This document shows, piece after piece, positions 1 through 9,721 of a stretch of DNA of 64,000 bases; the first letter of the stretch is position 1, and each line of letters starts with the position of its first letter. A program made the translations under genes and the position numbers. Under the pieces are notes generated by a model, which was given only the letters and a program-made list of their open reading frames with translations, was not told the origin of the DNA and did no database searches. Source of the DNA: an uncultured Pseudomonadota bacterium (lineage in GTDB: Bacteria > Pseudomonadota > Alphaproteobacteria > UBA9219); the NCBI GenBank assembly GCA_903919315.1, contig CAIXHP010000032.1, positions 62,001-126,000 on the forward strand, written 5' to 3'.

Positions 1-1
1 G

Positions 2-2902
2 ATCGAAGACCACGCCGCGCCGCATTTGGGCCCCGATGAAGAACAGCGGCTCGTGTATCTTCTGGGCACGACGGCATCGGGCCGCAAAACGGAACTCATC
101 GTCACGCCGGGCGTAATCTACCGCCTGAAAAACGGAATCTGGAGCAAGCCGCGCATCCAGAGTTTCCAAAACATGCTCTTTCAATACCAACACGCCTCGT
201 TTCTGGAAGAAAGCGACCGCGCCGTGTTCCGCCTCGCCAGCGCCAGTTCGGGCTACGGCTATGGTGTCGGCGGCGGATGGCAACCGCCCGCCGATCCCGA
301 ACTGGTCGATGTGTTTCTGCGCCGCGTGATGGCGACGGGACGCGCCTATGATGCCGACGACACGCGCTTCCCTCTGTTACAGGGCGCGGATCTGGAAGGC
401 CGCCTGACGTGGGAGCTGATGCCCGACGGTCGGCAGAGGCCGACTCTGACCGCGCCGCAAGCCGGACTAACGCTCTTGATGTCGCACAGCCCGTGGTACA
501 TCGACCCCGTCGCGCATGTCTGCGGCCGCTTGCGCAGCCCCCTGACCTTTGACCAAACCCAAAGCTTCCTCGACGCGCCGCCAGTGAGCGAAGGCGAAGC
601 GGCGATCCTCCGCGCGCAAATGGAAGGCAAAAAACTTGCCGTACCCGCGCCCTACCGCGTCACGCATGAAAACGCGGCGGCGGCCAAACCCCAACCGCGT
701 TTGCGTCTGTCGCGCACGGATGACGGCAAGGGTTTTGCCGCGCTGTCCTTCGATTACGAAGGCACGACGGTTCATCCCGGCGATCCCACGCCGCGCTACG
801 CCGTCACGCAGGGCGACAGCATCGTCCTGCGCCAACGCAACCGCAAAGCTGAAGCCGAAGCCCTGAAAACGCTCGAAGCGGCGCAGCTCGTCGCGCCGGA
901 GGAGTCGCCCATCGGAGCCACGGGCCTTCGCCTCGCGCCCGCAGGCTCAGCTCCCCCATGGTTCTGGCTCGACTTCCTGCATCAACAGGCAGAAGCGCTG
1001 GAGCAAAAGGGCATCGCAATCACGCCGGAAGAAAACTTCGGCGGCGACATCGTCACGCCCGACACCGACGACATCGACGCCGCCTTTACCCAAAACGGCG
1101 AATGGTGGTTCGCGCTCGACCTCGGCATCGCCGTCAACGGCCAGCGCCTCGCGCTTTTGCCTGTTCTGGTGGCCTTGCTGCGCGACGTGCACACGCCCGC
1201 CGATGTCGACCGCCTCACCTCCGGCCCGCGCTGCTACGCGCCGCTGCCCGATGGCCGCCACGTCGCGCTGCCTTCCGAACGGGTGCGGACCATCCTGCAA
1301 ACCCTGATCGAACTGTTCGGCGACAAGCCGCTGGATGCCGACGGCAACCTGCGCGTCTCGATGGATCTCGCGGCAGCGCTGCTAAAGATTCAGGCGGTCA
1401 CGCGCCATCGCTGGCTGGGCGAAGGCAAACTGCGGAAACTGGTCGAAAAGCTGGGCGACTTCGACGGCATCGCCGAAGCGCCCCTGCCGCGCGGTCTCCA
1501 AGCCGAGCTGCGCCACTATCAGAAGGAAGGCTACGACTGGCTGCACTTTCTCGGAACCTATGGCTTGGGCGGCATTCTGGCCGACGACATGGGCCTCGGC
1601 AAAACGGTTCAGGCGCTGGCCTATATTCTCGCGCTCAAGGAAAAGAAAAAGCTTGAGCATCCCTGCCTCGTCGTCATGCCGACCAGCCTCGTCGGCAACT
1701 GGCAAGCCGAAGCCGCGCGCTTCACGCCGACCCTGCGCATCCTGACTTTGCACGGCAAAGATCGGTTCGGAAAATTCGAGGACGTGACCAAGGCCGACGT
1801 GGTGTTGAGCACCTATCCGCTGTTGGTGCGCGACATCGACACCATGCGCGAATGGCCGTGGGGACTCGTCATCCTCGACGAAGCGCAAGCGATCAAGAAT
1901 CCGACGGCCAAAATCACGCAAGCCGTCTGCGCGCTGCAAGCGAAACAGCGCCTCTGCCTGACCGGAACGCCGGTGGAAAACCATCTGGGCGAAGTATGGT
2001 CGCTGTTCGCGTTTCTCATGCCAGGCCTGCTGGGCGACCACCGCAGCTTCACGCGCAGCTTCCGCAACCCCATCGAAAAGAACGGCGACATCGAACGGCA
2101 AAACTTGCTGACACGCCGCCTCAAGCCCTTCATCCTCCGCCGCCTGAAAGGCAACGTGGCCAAGGAACTCCCGCCCAAGACCGAAATGGTGCGACGGGTG
2201 ACCTTGTCCGACGACCAGCGCGATCTCTACGAAACCGTACGCCACACGATGAACGAAAAGGTGCGTGCCGAAGTCGCCGCCAAGGGTTTCGCCCGCAGCC
2301 AGATCGTCATCCTCGACGCGCTGCTCAAGCTGCGGCAAGTCTGCTGCGATCCGCGCTTGGTCAAAATCACGGCGGCCAGCAAAGTCAAATCCTGCGCCAA
2401 GCTGACGGAACTCATGGAGATGCTGCCGACCTTGATCGAAGACGGACGGCGCATCCTCCTGTTCTCGCAATTCACCAGCATGCTCGACCTCATCAAGCCG
2501 GAGTTAGACAAAGCCGAAATCGCCTACGTCGAACTGCGCGGCACAACCAAGGATCGCACCACGCCCGTGGCGCAGTTCCAACGCGGCGACGTGCCCCTGT
2601 TTCTCATCAGCCTCAAGGCGGGCGGCACCGGCCTGAATCTCACGGCGGCGGACACGGTGATCCACTATGACCCGTGGTGGAATCCCTCGGTGGAAAACCA
2701 AGCAACCGACCGCGCCCACCGCATCGGGCAGGACAAACCGGTGTTCGTTTACAAACTCATCGCCGAAGGCACCGTCGAAGAACGCATCCTCGACCTTCAG
2801 GCCCGCAAAGCCCATCTGGCCGGAGCCCTCTTCGGCGACAACCCCGCCGCAGCCGCCGCCCTGACGCAAGACGATCTGCGCTGGCTTTTGGACGAAACAT
2901 AA
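2..2902 (+). CDS. SNF2-family DEAD/DEAH helicase, 5' end outside the window
   Basis: The protein is an ATP-dependent DNA translocase of the SNF2/RapA type. The Walker A motif DDMGLGKT lies about 520 residues into the visible part, the Walker B motif LDEAQ about 100 residues later, followed by LTGTPVENHLGEVWSLF (motif III). The C-terminal helicase half has LLFSQFTSML, SLKAGGTGLNL and DRAHRIGQ (motifs IV to VI). The frame is open to the first base of the window and position 26 is only an internal TTG, so the gene starts further left; bacterial relatives often carry an N-terminal SWIM zinc finger, which would lie there. The role is probably transcription recycling or DNA repair, which the sequence does not settle. 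The next gene starts 97 bp downstream on the same strand. Confidence 0.93.
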   Translation: MEDHAAPHLGPDEEQRLVYLLGTTASGRKTELIVTPGVIYRLKNGIWSKPRIQSFQNMLFQYQHASFLEESDRAVFRLASASSGYGYGVGGGWQPPADPELVDVFLRRVMATGRAYDADDTRFPLLQGADLEGRLTWELMPDGRQRPTLTAPQAGLTLLMSHSPWYIDPVAHVCGRLRSPLTFDQTQSFLDAPPVSEGEAAILRAQMEGKKLAVPAPYRVTHENAAAAKPQPRLRLSRTDDGKGFAALSFDYEGTTVHPGDPTPRYAVTQGDSIVLRQRNRKAEAEALKTLEAAQLVAPEESPIGATGLRLAPAGSAPPWFWLDFLHQQAEALEQKGIAITPEENFGGDIVTPDTDDIDAAFTQNGEWWFALDLGIAVNGQRLALLPVLVALLRDVHTPADVDRLTSGPRCYAPLPDGRHVALPSERVRTILQTLIELFGDKPLDADGNLRVSMDLAAALLKIQAVTRHRWLGEGKLRKLVEKLGDFDGIAEAPLPRGLQAELRHYQKEGYDWLHFLGTYGLGGILADDMGLGKTVQALAYILALKEKKKLEHPCLVVMPTSLVGNWQAEAARFTPTLRILTLHGKDRFGKFEDVTKADVVLSTYPLLVRDIDTMREWPWGLVILDEAQAIKNPTAKITQAVCALQAKQRLCLTGTPVENHLGEVWSLFAFLMPGLLGDHRSFTRSFRNPIEKNGDIERQNLLTRRLKPFILRRLKGNVAKELPPKTEMVRRVTLSDDQRDLYETVRHTMNEKVRAEVAAKGFARSQIVILDALLKLRQVCCDPRLVKITAASKVKSCAKLTELMEMLPTLIEDGRRILLFSQFTSMLDLIKPELDKAEIAYVELRGTTKDRTTPVAQFQRGDVPLFLISLKAGGTGLNLTAADTVIHYDPWWNPSVENQATDRAHRIGQDKPVFVYKLIAEGTVEERILDLQARKAHLAGALFGDNPAAAAALTQDDLRWLLDET

Positions 2903-2999
2903 GGCTTTCCGCCGTCTTTTCCCTATTGCGCCGCTGCGGGCCTCCCCGCTACCATCGGCGCGCTGCCCCGCAACTTTTTTGCTGACAGGCCCTTGTTCG

Positions 3000-5396
3000 A
3001 TGACAAGCCCGAAAATTCTATTGACCCTCAGCATCACGATGCTTTGCCTTTTCTTCACGGCTTGCGACAGCCAGCAAGAGAGAGAAGCCAAATACATCGA
3101 GCGCGGCGACAAGTTCTTTGAGCAGGGCAGCTACGCCAAAGCCCGCGTCGAATACAAAAACGCGGCGCGCATCAACCCCACAGACCCCAAAGTGCGTTAC
3201 AGCCTCGGCCTCGTCGACGAGATCGAAGGCAATCTTCAAAACGCGATGACGAATTTCCTCACGGCGGAAAGACAAGACGGCCATTTCGAACCCGCCGTTT
3301 TCAAGCTGGCGCAATATTTTCTGGCGGCAGGGCAGATGGAGGAATCGCGCAAACGCCTCAACCTGTTGCTCATCGACAACCCCAACAACGCCCAAGCCCA
3401 CGCGCTGCTCGGCTCGGCCTTCCTGCACGACAAAGACTTCGCCATGGCGGAAAAAGAAGTGCGCCGCGCCTTCGACATCGACCCCGACAACATCATCGGC
3501 TTCTCGGTTCTGACGGGACTCTACGCCAACCAGAACGAGCCAGAAAAGGCTCTGGCGACCATCGAAGACGGCATCCGACGCAACCCAAAGGAACTCGCCC
3601 TCCTCCTGCTCAAAGCGACGCTCCACGCGGAAAAGAACGACTGGGCGCAAATCAAGGCGACCTATCAGAAAATTTTCGTGCTGCGCCCCAACGATGTCAG
3701 CTATCGCCTCGATCTGGCCGAGATTTTCACAAAGGCCGAACAGGATGCCGAAGCGGAAATCATCCTGCGCGAAGCCGTAGCGGCCTTTCCCGACCGACTG
3801 GATGTCAAAGGCAAACTGATCGCGTTCCTAAGCCAACACCGCGATCTGGCAACGGCGGAGGCGGAAATTCGCGCCTACATCAAGACCGACGCGACGCAGA
3901 GCGAACTCTACCTCTGGCTGGCCGACCTTTATGTGCAACACGACGCCATGGATCGCGCTGTGGCGTTGCTGGAAGACCTCGCCGGAAAAGACAAATTGGA
4001 CGATATGGGGCTGAACGCCCGCACATCGCTGGCGCGGCTCCGCCTCATGCAAGGCGACCGCCGCGCTACGCAAAAACTGGTGGACTTCGTCCTCGCCAAA
4101 GCGCCCGACAACAACGAAGCGCTCTTTGTCCGCGCCCGCCTCGCCTATGACGACGGCGATTATCAAAAAGCTGTGTCAGATCTTCGCACCATTCTCAGGA
4201 ACAGCCCCCGCGCGGCCAAACCGCTCTTGGTTCTGGCGGAAACCTTTGTGGCGCAAGGCCGCGTCGAGTTGGCCATCGACACGCTCAATCAACTGCAGGA
4301 CATCGACCCGCAGGATCTCAAGGCGCGCACGCGTCTGGCGCAACTGTACGCCGTTCAGGGCGACAACCGCCGTGCGCAGGAACTGCTCAACCTCGTCACC
4401 CAAATGGACGCGACCTATCCCGTCGCTTGGGAAAGCTTGGCGCGCACCGCCATCAGCGGCAAGGACTGGGATGCCGCCCGTCAAGCCATCGAAAAACTCA
4501 AAACCATCGAAGGCCAAACCCTGACCGCCGCATTCCTGCAAGGACAAGTGCAGACCGAAACCGGCCACAAGGCCGAGGCCGTCGCCCTTTACAAACATGT
4601 GATCGAAGCCGACCCCTCCGCTCCCTTGGCCGAGCACGCCTTGGCCGCGTTGATCGCGCAGGCGAAGGCGGACAGCCAGCTAGAGGACATCGCGGCGTAC
4701 ATCCCCACGCTGAAGACGGACAGCGTTTTCTTCATCTCGGCCTACGGTGAAGTCCTGCTGGAACTGGGGAAAACGGACGAAGCCGAAGCGGCGCTCGACA
4801 AGGCAATCCGGAACAACACGCCGCTTCAAGCGCCCTACCTCAACCTCGCGCGGCTCCAATTGAACAAAAAGCAAGTCGACACGGCGCTCGCGACACTTCG
4901 GCAAGCCGCGCAAGCCATCCCCTCCGATCCTCGCGCCGCCCTGATGGAGGCGGACATTTTGATCACCGAAAAACGGCATGGCGAAGCCATCGCCGCCTAC
5001 GATGCCCTGCTGACGCGCAACCCGGATCTCGACGTGGCCGCCAACAACATGGCGCAACTCGTCGCCGATCACCAAAGCAACGACGCGGCAGCCTTGGACA
5101 AAGCGCGCGTCCTCGCCGAGCGTTTCGCCAAAGCCCAAAATCCTTATTTCCTCGACACGCTGGGATGGATCTATGTACGTCAGGGCCAATTGGCCCAAGC
5201 CCTGCCCATTTACGAACGCGTCTTTACTCTGATGAACAACGCCGCCATTCCGCAGATGGAATACCACTACGGCAGCCTGCTGTTCAAAATGGGCCAACCC
5301 GAGGGCGCGAAAGCCCACCTCGTCAAAGCCGTCGGCGACGTCGCCCCCTACGTCGGAATCGACGAAGCGCGCGCCCTGTTGGAACAGACGAAATAA
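3000..5396 (+). CDS. TPR-repeat lipoprotein, PrsT-like
   Basis: A 798-residue exported lipoprotein. An N-terminal hydrophobic stretch ends in a lipobox, LFFTAC, with the lipidated cysteine at about residue 22. The rest is a long solenoid of tetratricopeptide repeats, with recurring A-x2-Y-x8-P pattern and helix pairs such as GDKFFEQGSYAKARVEYKNA and ALPIYERVFTLM. Length and layout fit the PEP-CTERM-system TPR lipoproteins (PrsT), which accompany exosortase-linked exopolysaccharide loci; no exosortase is in this window, so that link is inferred. I chose the ATG at 3000 because the signal peptide begins there; an in-frame start 7 codons upstream is possible. The gene converges on the hyf operon with only 19 bp between stop codons. 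Confidence 0.82.
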   Translation: MTSPKILLTLSITMLCLFFTACDSQQEREAKYIERGDKFFEQGSYAKARVEYKNAARINPTDPKVRYSLGLVDEIEGNLQNAMTNFLTAERQDGHFEPAVFKLAQYFLAAGQMEESRKRLNLLLIDNPNNAQAHALLGSAFLHDKDFAMAEKEVRRAFDIDPDNIIGFSVLTGLYANQNEPEKALATIEDGIRRNPKELALLLLKATLHAEKNDWAQIKATYQKIFVLRPNDVSYRLDLAEIFTKAEQDAEAEIILREAVAAFPDRLDVKGKLIAFLSQHRDLATAEAEIRAYIKTDATQSELYLWLADLYVQHDAMDRAVALLEDLAGKDKLDDMGLNARTSLARLRLMQGDRRATQKLVDFVLAKAPDNNEALFVRARLAYDDGDYQKAVSDLRTILRNSPRAAKPLLVLAETFVAQGRVELAIDTLNQLQDIDPQDLKARTRLAQLYAVQGDNRRAQELLNLVTQMDATYPVAWESLARTAISGKDWDAARQAIEKLKTIEGQTLTAAFLQGQVQTETGHKAEAVALYKHVIEADPSAPLAEHALAALIAQAKADSQLEDIAAYIPTLKTDSVFFISAYGEVLLELGKTDEAEAALDKAIRNNTPLQAPYLNLARLQLNKKQVDTALATLRQAAQAIPSDPRAALMEADILITEKRHGEAIAAYDALLTRNPDLDVAANNMAQLVADHQSNDAAALDKARVLAERFAKAQNPYFLDTLGWIYVRQGQLAQALPIYERVFTLMNNAAIPQMEYHYGSLLFKMGQPEGAKAHLVKAVGDVAPYVGIDEARALLEQTK

Positions 5397-5415
5397 GCGG
5401 GGAAAACCTTCGGGC

Positions 5416-5925
5416 TTAACGGCGGCGAAGCGCGGTCAGAATGCCCTCGAGCAACTGAAGCGGTGTCGGCGGGCAGCCGGGAACGACCGCGTCCACAGGA
5501 ATGACGTTGGAGACAGCCCCGCAACTGGCATACGACACGCCGAACTCGCCCCCGCAAGCGGCGCAGTCGCCCATGGCGATAACCAGCTTGGGCGACGGAG
5601 TCGCGTCATAGGTGCGCTTGAGCGCGGCCTGCATGTGCCGCGACACCGGCCCGGTCACAAGCAACATATCCGCATGACGCGGCGACGCGACGAAGTGAAT
5701 ACCGAAGCGCTCGATGTCGTAAAAGCCGTTGTTCACCGCGTGCATTTCCAGTTCGCACCCGTTGCATGATCCGGCATCGACCATGCGGACGGCCATGCTC
5801 TTGCCGAACACCCGCGCGATTTCCTTCTGGCAAGCCGTCCCGGCCTTGCTCACCGCCTCGTCACGGACGGGCAGTTTTTCCGTCAAACATCCGGTCTTGA
5901 GGCTTTTGCGAAGAACGTCAAACAT
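5416..5925 (-). CDS. hyfI: Hydrogenase-4/Ehr small (NuoB-like) subunit, HyfI/HycG family
   Basis: This is the small electron-transfer subunit of a group 4 hydrogenase-like complex, homologous to NuoB of complex I. The cysteine pattern for one proximal [4Fe-4S] cluster is present: GSCNGCE, then GDCAACGG, then PGCPPTP near the C-terminus. The length of 169 residues is normal for the family. The ATG at 5925 was preferred to one 7 codons upstream because MFDVLRKSLKTG is the usual N-terminus. It is the last gene of a six-gene leftward operon, 35 bp after hyfG. The cluster ligands are intact even though the partner large subunit lacks its metal ligands. Confidence 0.88.
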   Translation of the reverse strand: MFDVLRKSLKTGCLTEKLPVRDEAVSKAGTACQKEIARVFGKSMAVRMVDAGSCNGCELEMHAVNNGFYDIERFGIHFVASPRHADMLLVTGPVSRHMQAALKRTYDATPSPKLVIAMGDCAACGGEFGVSYASCGAVSNVIPVDAVVPGCPPTPLQLLEGILTALRRR

Positions 5926-5960
5926 GGCAGCTACCCAAAAAGTCAAAAGTTGAAGTCGAA

Positions 5961-7583
5961 TTACAGATCATGTCCTGAGTACGACCCGTTGACCGATTTG
6001 TTGCAAAGCGGGAAATCGGGAACAATAACGCCGCCGATCAACGCTTCGAGCGCAGGCCACGTCAGCCAGCTGGGATCGCGCGGGAAATACCGGGAAACCT
6101 TCCCGTGGGCATCCAGCGCGACATAGCTGACGATCTCGCCGCGCCATCCTTCGACAAGCCCGATGCCGCTGCACGCGGCCTTAACGGGGTGGAAATCCGT
6201 CTTGATCGCTCCGGTCGGCAACTGCAACAGGAAACTATCCAGCAGATCGAGCGAAACATAAATCTCCTCGCCGCGCACATGCACACGCCCCGCCACGTCG
6301 CCTTCGACGCTGTGAGGAACCTTGACCGTGACCTTGTCATAAGGCGCGTAAGGCGCGTCGCGGCGCAGATCCCAGCACTCGCCGCTGGCGCGCGCGACAT
6401 ACCCGACTGCGCCGATACGCCGCGCAGTCTCAAGCGACAGAATGCCGGTCGTGCGCAAACGATCTTGCAGCGACGGGTATTCGAACAACAAGGGCAACAG
6501 CTCGTCCAGCTCGCGGCGCAACTGCGCAATGCCGTCGCGCAGCAAGGTGACATGCTCCGGCGAAATGTCGCGCGTCACGCCGCCCGGTGTCACGACATCC
6601 ATCATAAAGCGATGGCCAAAGACGGTCGCGTTCTGGCGCTGCCACAGCTCACGCAAGCGGCCGAACTGCACGAGCGCGAACGGAAAGCCCACATCGTTGC
6701 AGCACGCGCCAATGTCGCCGAGATGATTGGCGATACGTTCTCTTTCCGCGAGAATGGCGCGAATCGCCAAGCCCCGCTTGGGCACAGTCACGTCGGCCGC
6801 GTTCTCGCAAGCCTGACAGGCAGCCCAAGAATGCGCCACCGTGCTGTCGCCCGAAACGCGCGCGGCAAGCCGCGCGAGGCCGTGAACATCGCGTCCCTCA
6901 GCCAGCTTCTCGATGCCTTTGTGGACATAGCCCAAATGCTGTTCGAGGCTGAGAATGTCCTCGCCCATGGCGTTGAAACGGAAATGGCCCGGCTCGATGA
7001 TGCCCGCATGGACCGGGCCGACGGGAATCTCGTAAACGCCCTCGCCTTCGGCCGGAACGAACACATATTCGCAGTCCGGCGGCGTCTCGTCCAACGGCTT
7101 GCCCGCCACGGGAAAACTCTTCAGCAACGGATGCTGATCGGCTTTCCACGCCTGATGGCGCATCCAGCGACGCTCGTCGAGAAAAACGTCCGGCTGATCC
7201 GTAAAACGGCGAACCCCGAACATATCATGCAGATAACGCTCAGGACGATTGGCCGCCGGATAATACGGTGTCTGCGACGGAAGCTCGCCGCCCACATCCG
7301 GAACGGTCGTACGAAGCAGCAAATGCCCGTTCACGCCCGCCAAAGCGGCGGTGACATAAATCTCCGGCGGACGATGCTCGCCCCACACGGCGCTCCAGCG
7401 CACATGGTGGCGGGATGCCACGGCGGCGGCCTTGCCCCAGAGTTTCGACTCGATCGCCACGGTGCGCGCGCGCCCCTTGATCTCGGTCACATCGGTCGTG
7501 GGCACGCCGCTCCGGTTGAGCAGATCGACGAGAGCATCGACGGTCGGGGCTTCGAGTTGTCCTTGGTTCACAATCTTGTTCAT
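5961..7583 (-). CDS. hyfG: Hydrogenase-4-like large subunit (HyfG/HycE, NuoCD fusion) without the usual NiFe cysteines
   Basis: A 540-residue fusion of a NuoC-like N-terminal domain (about 1-165) and a NuoD/hydrogenase large-subunit domain. In true group 4 hydrogenases the first metal motif reads like C-G-I-C-x3-H-S. Here the aligned stretch is VSGDSTVAHS, with Ser at residues 244 and 247. The C-terminal D-P-C-x2-C motif is replaced by DFPLCNKSVNGSYSGHDL, which keeps a single cysteine. It is therefore unlikely to bind a NiFe centre and fits the energy-converting hydrogenase-related (Ehr) class, whose substrate is not established. The start overlaps the stop of hyfF by 4 bp. The identity of the family is certain; the lack of hydrogenase activity is inferred. 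Confidence 0.88.
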   Translation of the reverse strand: MNKIVNQGQLEAPTVDALVDLLNRSGVPTTDVTEIKGRARTVAIESKLWGKAAAVASRHHVRWSAVWGEHRPPEIYVTAALAGVNGHLLLRTTVPDVGGELPSQTPYYPAANRPERYLHDMFGVRRFTDQPDVFLDERRWMRHQAWKADQHPLLKSFPVAGKPLDETPPDCEYVFVPAEGEGVYEIPVGPVHAGIIEPGHFRFNAMGEDILSLEQHLGYVHKGIEKLAEGRDVHGLARLAARVSGDSTVAHSWAACQACENAADVTVPKRGLAIRAILAERERIANHLGDIGACCNDVGFPFALVQFGRLRELWQRQNATVFGHRFMMDVVTPGGVTRDISPEHVTLLRDGIAQLRRELDELLPLLFEYPSLQDRLRTTGILSLETARRIGAVGYVARASGECWDLRRDAPYAPYDKVTVKVPHSVEGDVAGRVHVRGEEIYVSLDLLDSFLLQLPTGAIKTDFHPVKAACSGIGLVEGWRGEIVSYVALDAHGKVSRYFPRDPSWLTWPALEALIGGVIVPDFPLCNKSVNGSYSGHDL

Positions 7584-9046
7584 AGCACGCCCTGCCCGAC
7601 GATCATGATCGTCGCCTGATTAAGCCACTGCGCCAAAAACGTCGGGATAGAAATACCCAGCAGCAGCACCAAAGCCAGATGGATCACCACCGGCCACATG
7701 TTCGCGTCCACTTTATGCTGTCCCTCCGGCGGCTCGCCGAAAACCATCGGCTGAACATTCCGGAACAACCCCGCAAAAGCGACGGCCAGCCCCATGAGCA
7801 GCGGCAGCACAAACCACGGATAGGCCTTGATCGTCGCCGTAAAGAGCAGGAACTCGCTGGTAAAGACACCGAACGGCGGAAAGCCCGCGATAGCGCACGT
7901 CCCGATCAAAAGCCCCCATCCGACAGGCGGATTGGAACGGATCAGACCGCGAATTTTCCCGATCACCTGTGTGCCCGCAACGTGCGAAGCATGGCCAACG
8001 GTAACGAAGATCGCCGATTTTGTGAGCGAATGAACGATCATATGCAGCAACCCGCCAAACGTGGCCAGCGGCCCGCCCATCCCAAAGGCGAAGGTCATCA
8101 AGCCCATGTGTTCAATGGAGGAATAGCTGAACATGCGCTTAACGTCATATTGACGATGCAACAGGATTCCCGCGACCACGAACGACAGCAAAGCGAACCC
8201 CATCATCAGGCTTCCGGCCAAATGATTGCCGAGGGCCGGATCGACCAGCATCTTCAACCGAACGAGCGCATAGAGCGCGACATTGAGAAGCAAGCCGGAC
8301 AAAATGGCCGACATCGGCGTCGGGCCTTCGGAATGCGCGTCCGGCAGCCAGTTGTGCAACGGCACCAAACCGACCTTTGTGCCATACCCCACGAGGAGAA
8401 AGACAAAGGCCAAGGCGAGCACACCCGCGTCCATGTGCGCGGCGTTCGCCTGAAGCACCGTCCACAGCAACCCATCGCCATGGCCGGGCACCGTCTTGGC
8501 GGCGGCGAAATACACAAGGATGGTGCCGAACAAAGCCTGCGAAATGCCGACGCCGCAGATGATGAAATATTTCCAACCCGCTTCAATCGACTCATGCGTG
8601 CGATACAAGCTGACCAGCAAAACCGTCGCCAACGTGGCGGCCTCGATGGCGACCCACAGAATGCCCAGATTGTTCGTCGACAAAGCGATCAGCATCGTGA
8701 GCAGAAAGCATTGGAACATCGAATGATAAAGGCGCATCCGCTTGTTGCCGACGCGGCCCAGCTCCCGCTCGTGCGCCATGTACGGCCCGGAGAAAATCGA
8801 TGTCGTCATGCCGACGAAGGCATTGAGCAGAATGAGATAGACGTTAAAGGCATCGACGTAGAACAGCTTGTTGTCGGACAGAATGGGGCCATGTTCGAAA
8901 ACGCCAACCGCCAAAAACAGGGCCGCCCCAAAAGTCACCACATTGATGCCCAGATTGATGCGGGAAGCCGACCGCCAATGCCCGATCACCGACATAAGGA
9001 GAACGCCGAAGGCCGAGGAAAGAAGGGCGCAAGCAAGAGCAGTCAT
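7580..9046 (-). CDS. hyfF: Hydrogenase-4/Ehr membrane subunit HyfF (NuoN/M-like antiporter subunit)
   Basis: A 488-residue polytopic membrane protein of the Mrp-antiporter/complex I proton-pump family, with about 13-14 hydrophobic segments. The conserved core reads LVGYGTKVGLVPLHNWLPDAHSEGPTPMS, carrying the lysine and histidine of the proton path, followed by a broken helix region and FSYSSIEHMG. Such subunits move protons or sodium ions in the inner membrane as electrons pass through the peripheral arm. The ATG overlaps hyfE by 4 bp and the stop overlaps hyfG by 4 bp, so the genes are translationally coupled. Confidence 0.9.
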   Translation of the reverse strand: MTALACALLSSAFGVLLMSVIGHWRSASRINLGINVVTFGAALFLAVGVFEHGPILSDNKLFYVDAFNVYLILLNAFVGMTTSIFSGPYMAHERELGRVGNKRMRLYHSMFQCFLLTMLIALSTNNLGILWVAIEAATLATVLLVSLYRTHESIEAGWKYFIICGVGISQALFGTILVYFAAAKTVPGHGDGLLWTVLQANAAHMDAGVLALAFVFLLVGYGTKVGLVPLHNWLPDAHSEGPTPMSAILSGLLLNVALYALVRLKMLVDPALGNHLAGSLMMGFALLSFVVAGILLHRQYDVKRMFSYSSIEHMGLMTFAFGMGGPLATFGGLLHMIVHSLTKSAIFVTVGHASHVAGTQVIGKIRGLIRSNPPVGWGLLIGTCAIAGFPPFGVFTSEFLLFTATIKAYPWFVLPLLMGLAVAFAGLFRNVQPMVFGEPPEGQHKVDANMWPVVIHLALVLLLGISIPTFLAQWLNQATIMIVGQGVL

Positions 9047-9720
9047 TTCTCAACCTCTGTCAAACGATTCATGCGGTCCGTGTCCAGGCTGCCGATTTCC
9101 GTGCGGATTTGGAAGAAGAAGACGCCAAACAGGAACACCGCCACCAGCACGTCAAACGCGATTCCCAACTCGACGACCATCGGCATGCCGAACGTGGAAA
9201 CGACCGCCGCAAAGAACAGGCCGTTCTCCATCGACATAAAGCCGACGACCTGCGCGACCGCCTTGCGGCGCGAAATGATGATCAGCATGCCGATCAGAAC
9301 GACGGCCAGAGAAATCGCGATCGTGTTGCGCGTGGTCAACAGCGACAATTCGCGGATCGGCAGCGCGACGTAATAGCTGAAAAGCACAAGCCCGCCTGCG
9401 AAAAGCATGATCAAAGATGGCTTGCCGATGACCTCAATCTCGCGCCGGATGTCCAGCCGGACCACGAGACGCCGTAGCTGCCCCGGGATGAAGATGACTT
9501 TGAGCGCGAGCGTCAAAAAAGCCGAAATCAAAAGATCATACTTGCCGGAGATAAAGGCGATGATCACCGTGGCGAAAAACAGCAACACGCCCTGCAACGC
9601 AAAGGTGTTGATCAAGCTGTCGATGCGCGTCTGCGCCAACATGAGGAACGAGGACAGCAGGATCAGCGCGGACAGCGTCAACGCCACCTGCTCCGGCAGG
9701 GACAAAGCGGTTATAAGCAT
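9043..9720 (-). CDS. hyfE: Hydrogenase-4/Ehr membrane subunit HyfE
   Basis: A 225-residue membrane protein with about seven hydrophobic segments. The C-terminal part (GFMSMENGLFFAAV, then GMPMVVELGIAFDVLVAV) resembles the NuoK-like part of HyfE, which anchors the other antiporter subunits. It lies between hyfC and hyfF; the stop overlaps the hyfF start by 4 bp, and a single base separates its start from the hyfC stop. Presence of HyfE separates Hyf/Ehr-type complexes from the shorter Hyc formate hydrogenlyase. Confidence 0.87.
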   Translation of the reverse strand: MLITALSLPEQVALTLSALILLSSFLMLAQTRIDSLINTFALQGVLLFFATVIIAFISGKYDLLISAFLTLALKVIFIPGQLRRLVVRLDIRREIEVIGKPSLIMLFAGGLVLFSYYVALPIRELSLLTTRNTIAISLAVVLIGMLIIISRRKAVAQVVGFMSMENGLFFAAVVSTFGMPMVVELGIAFDVLVAVFLFGVFFFQIRTEIGSLDTDRMNRLTEVEK

Positions 9721-9721
9721 G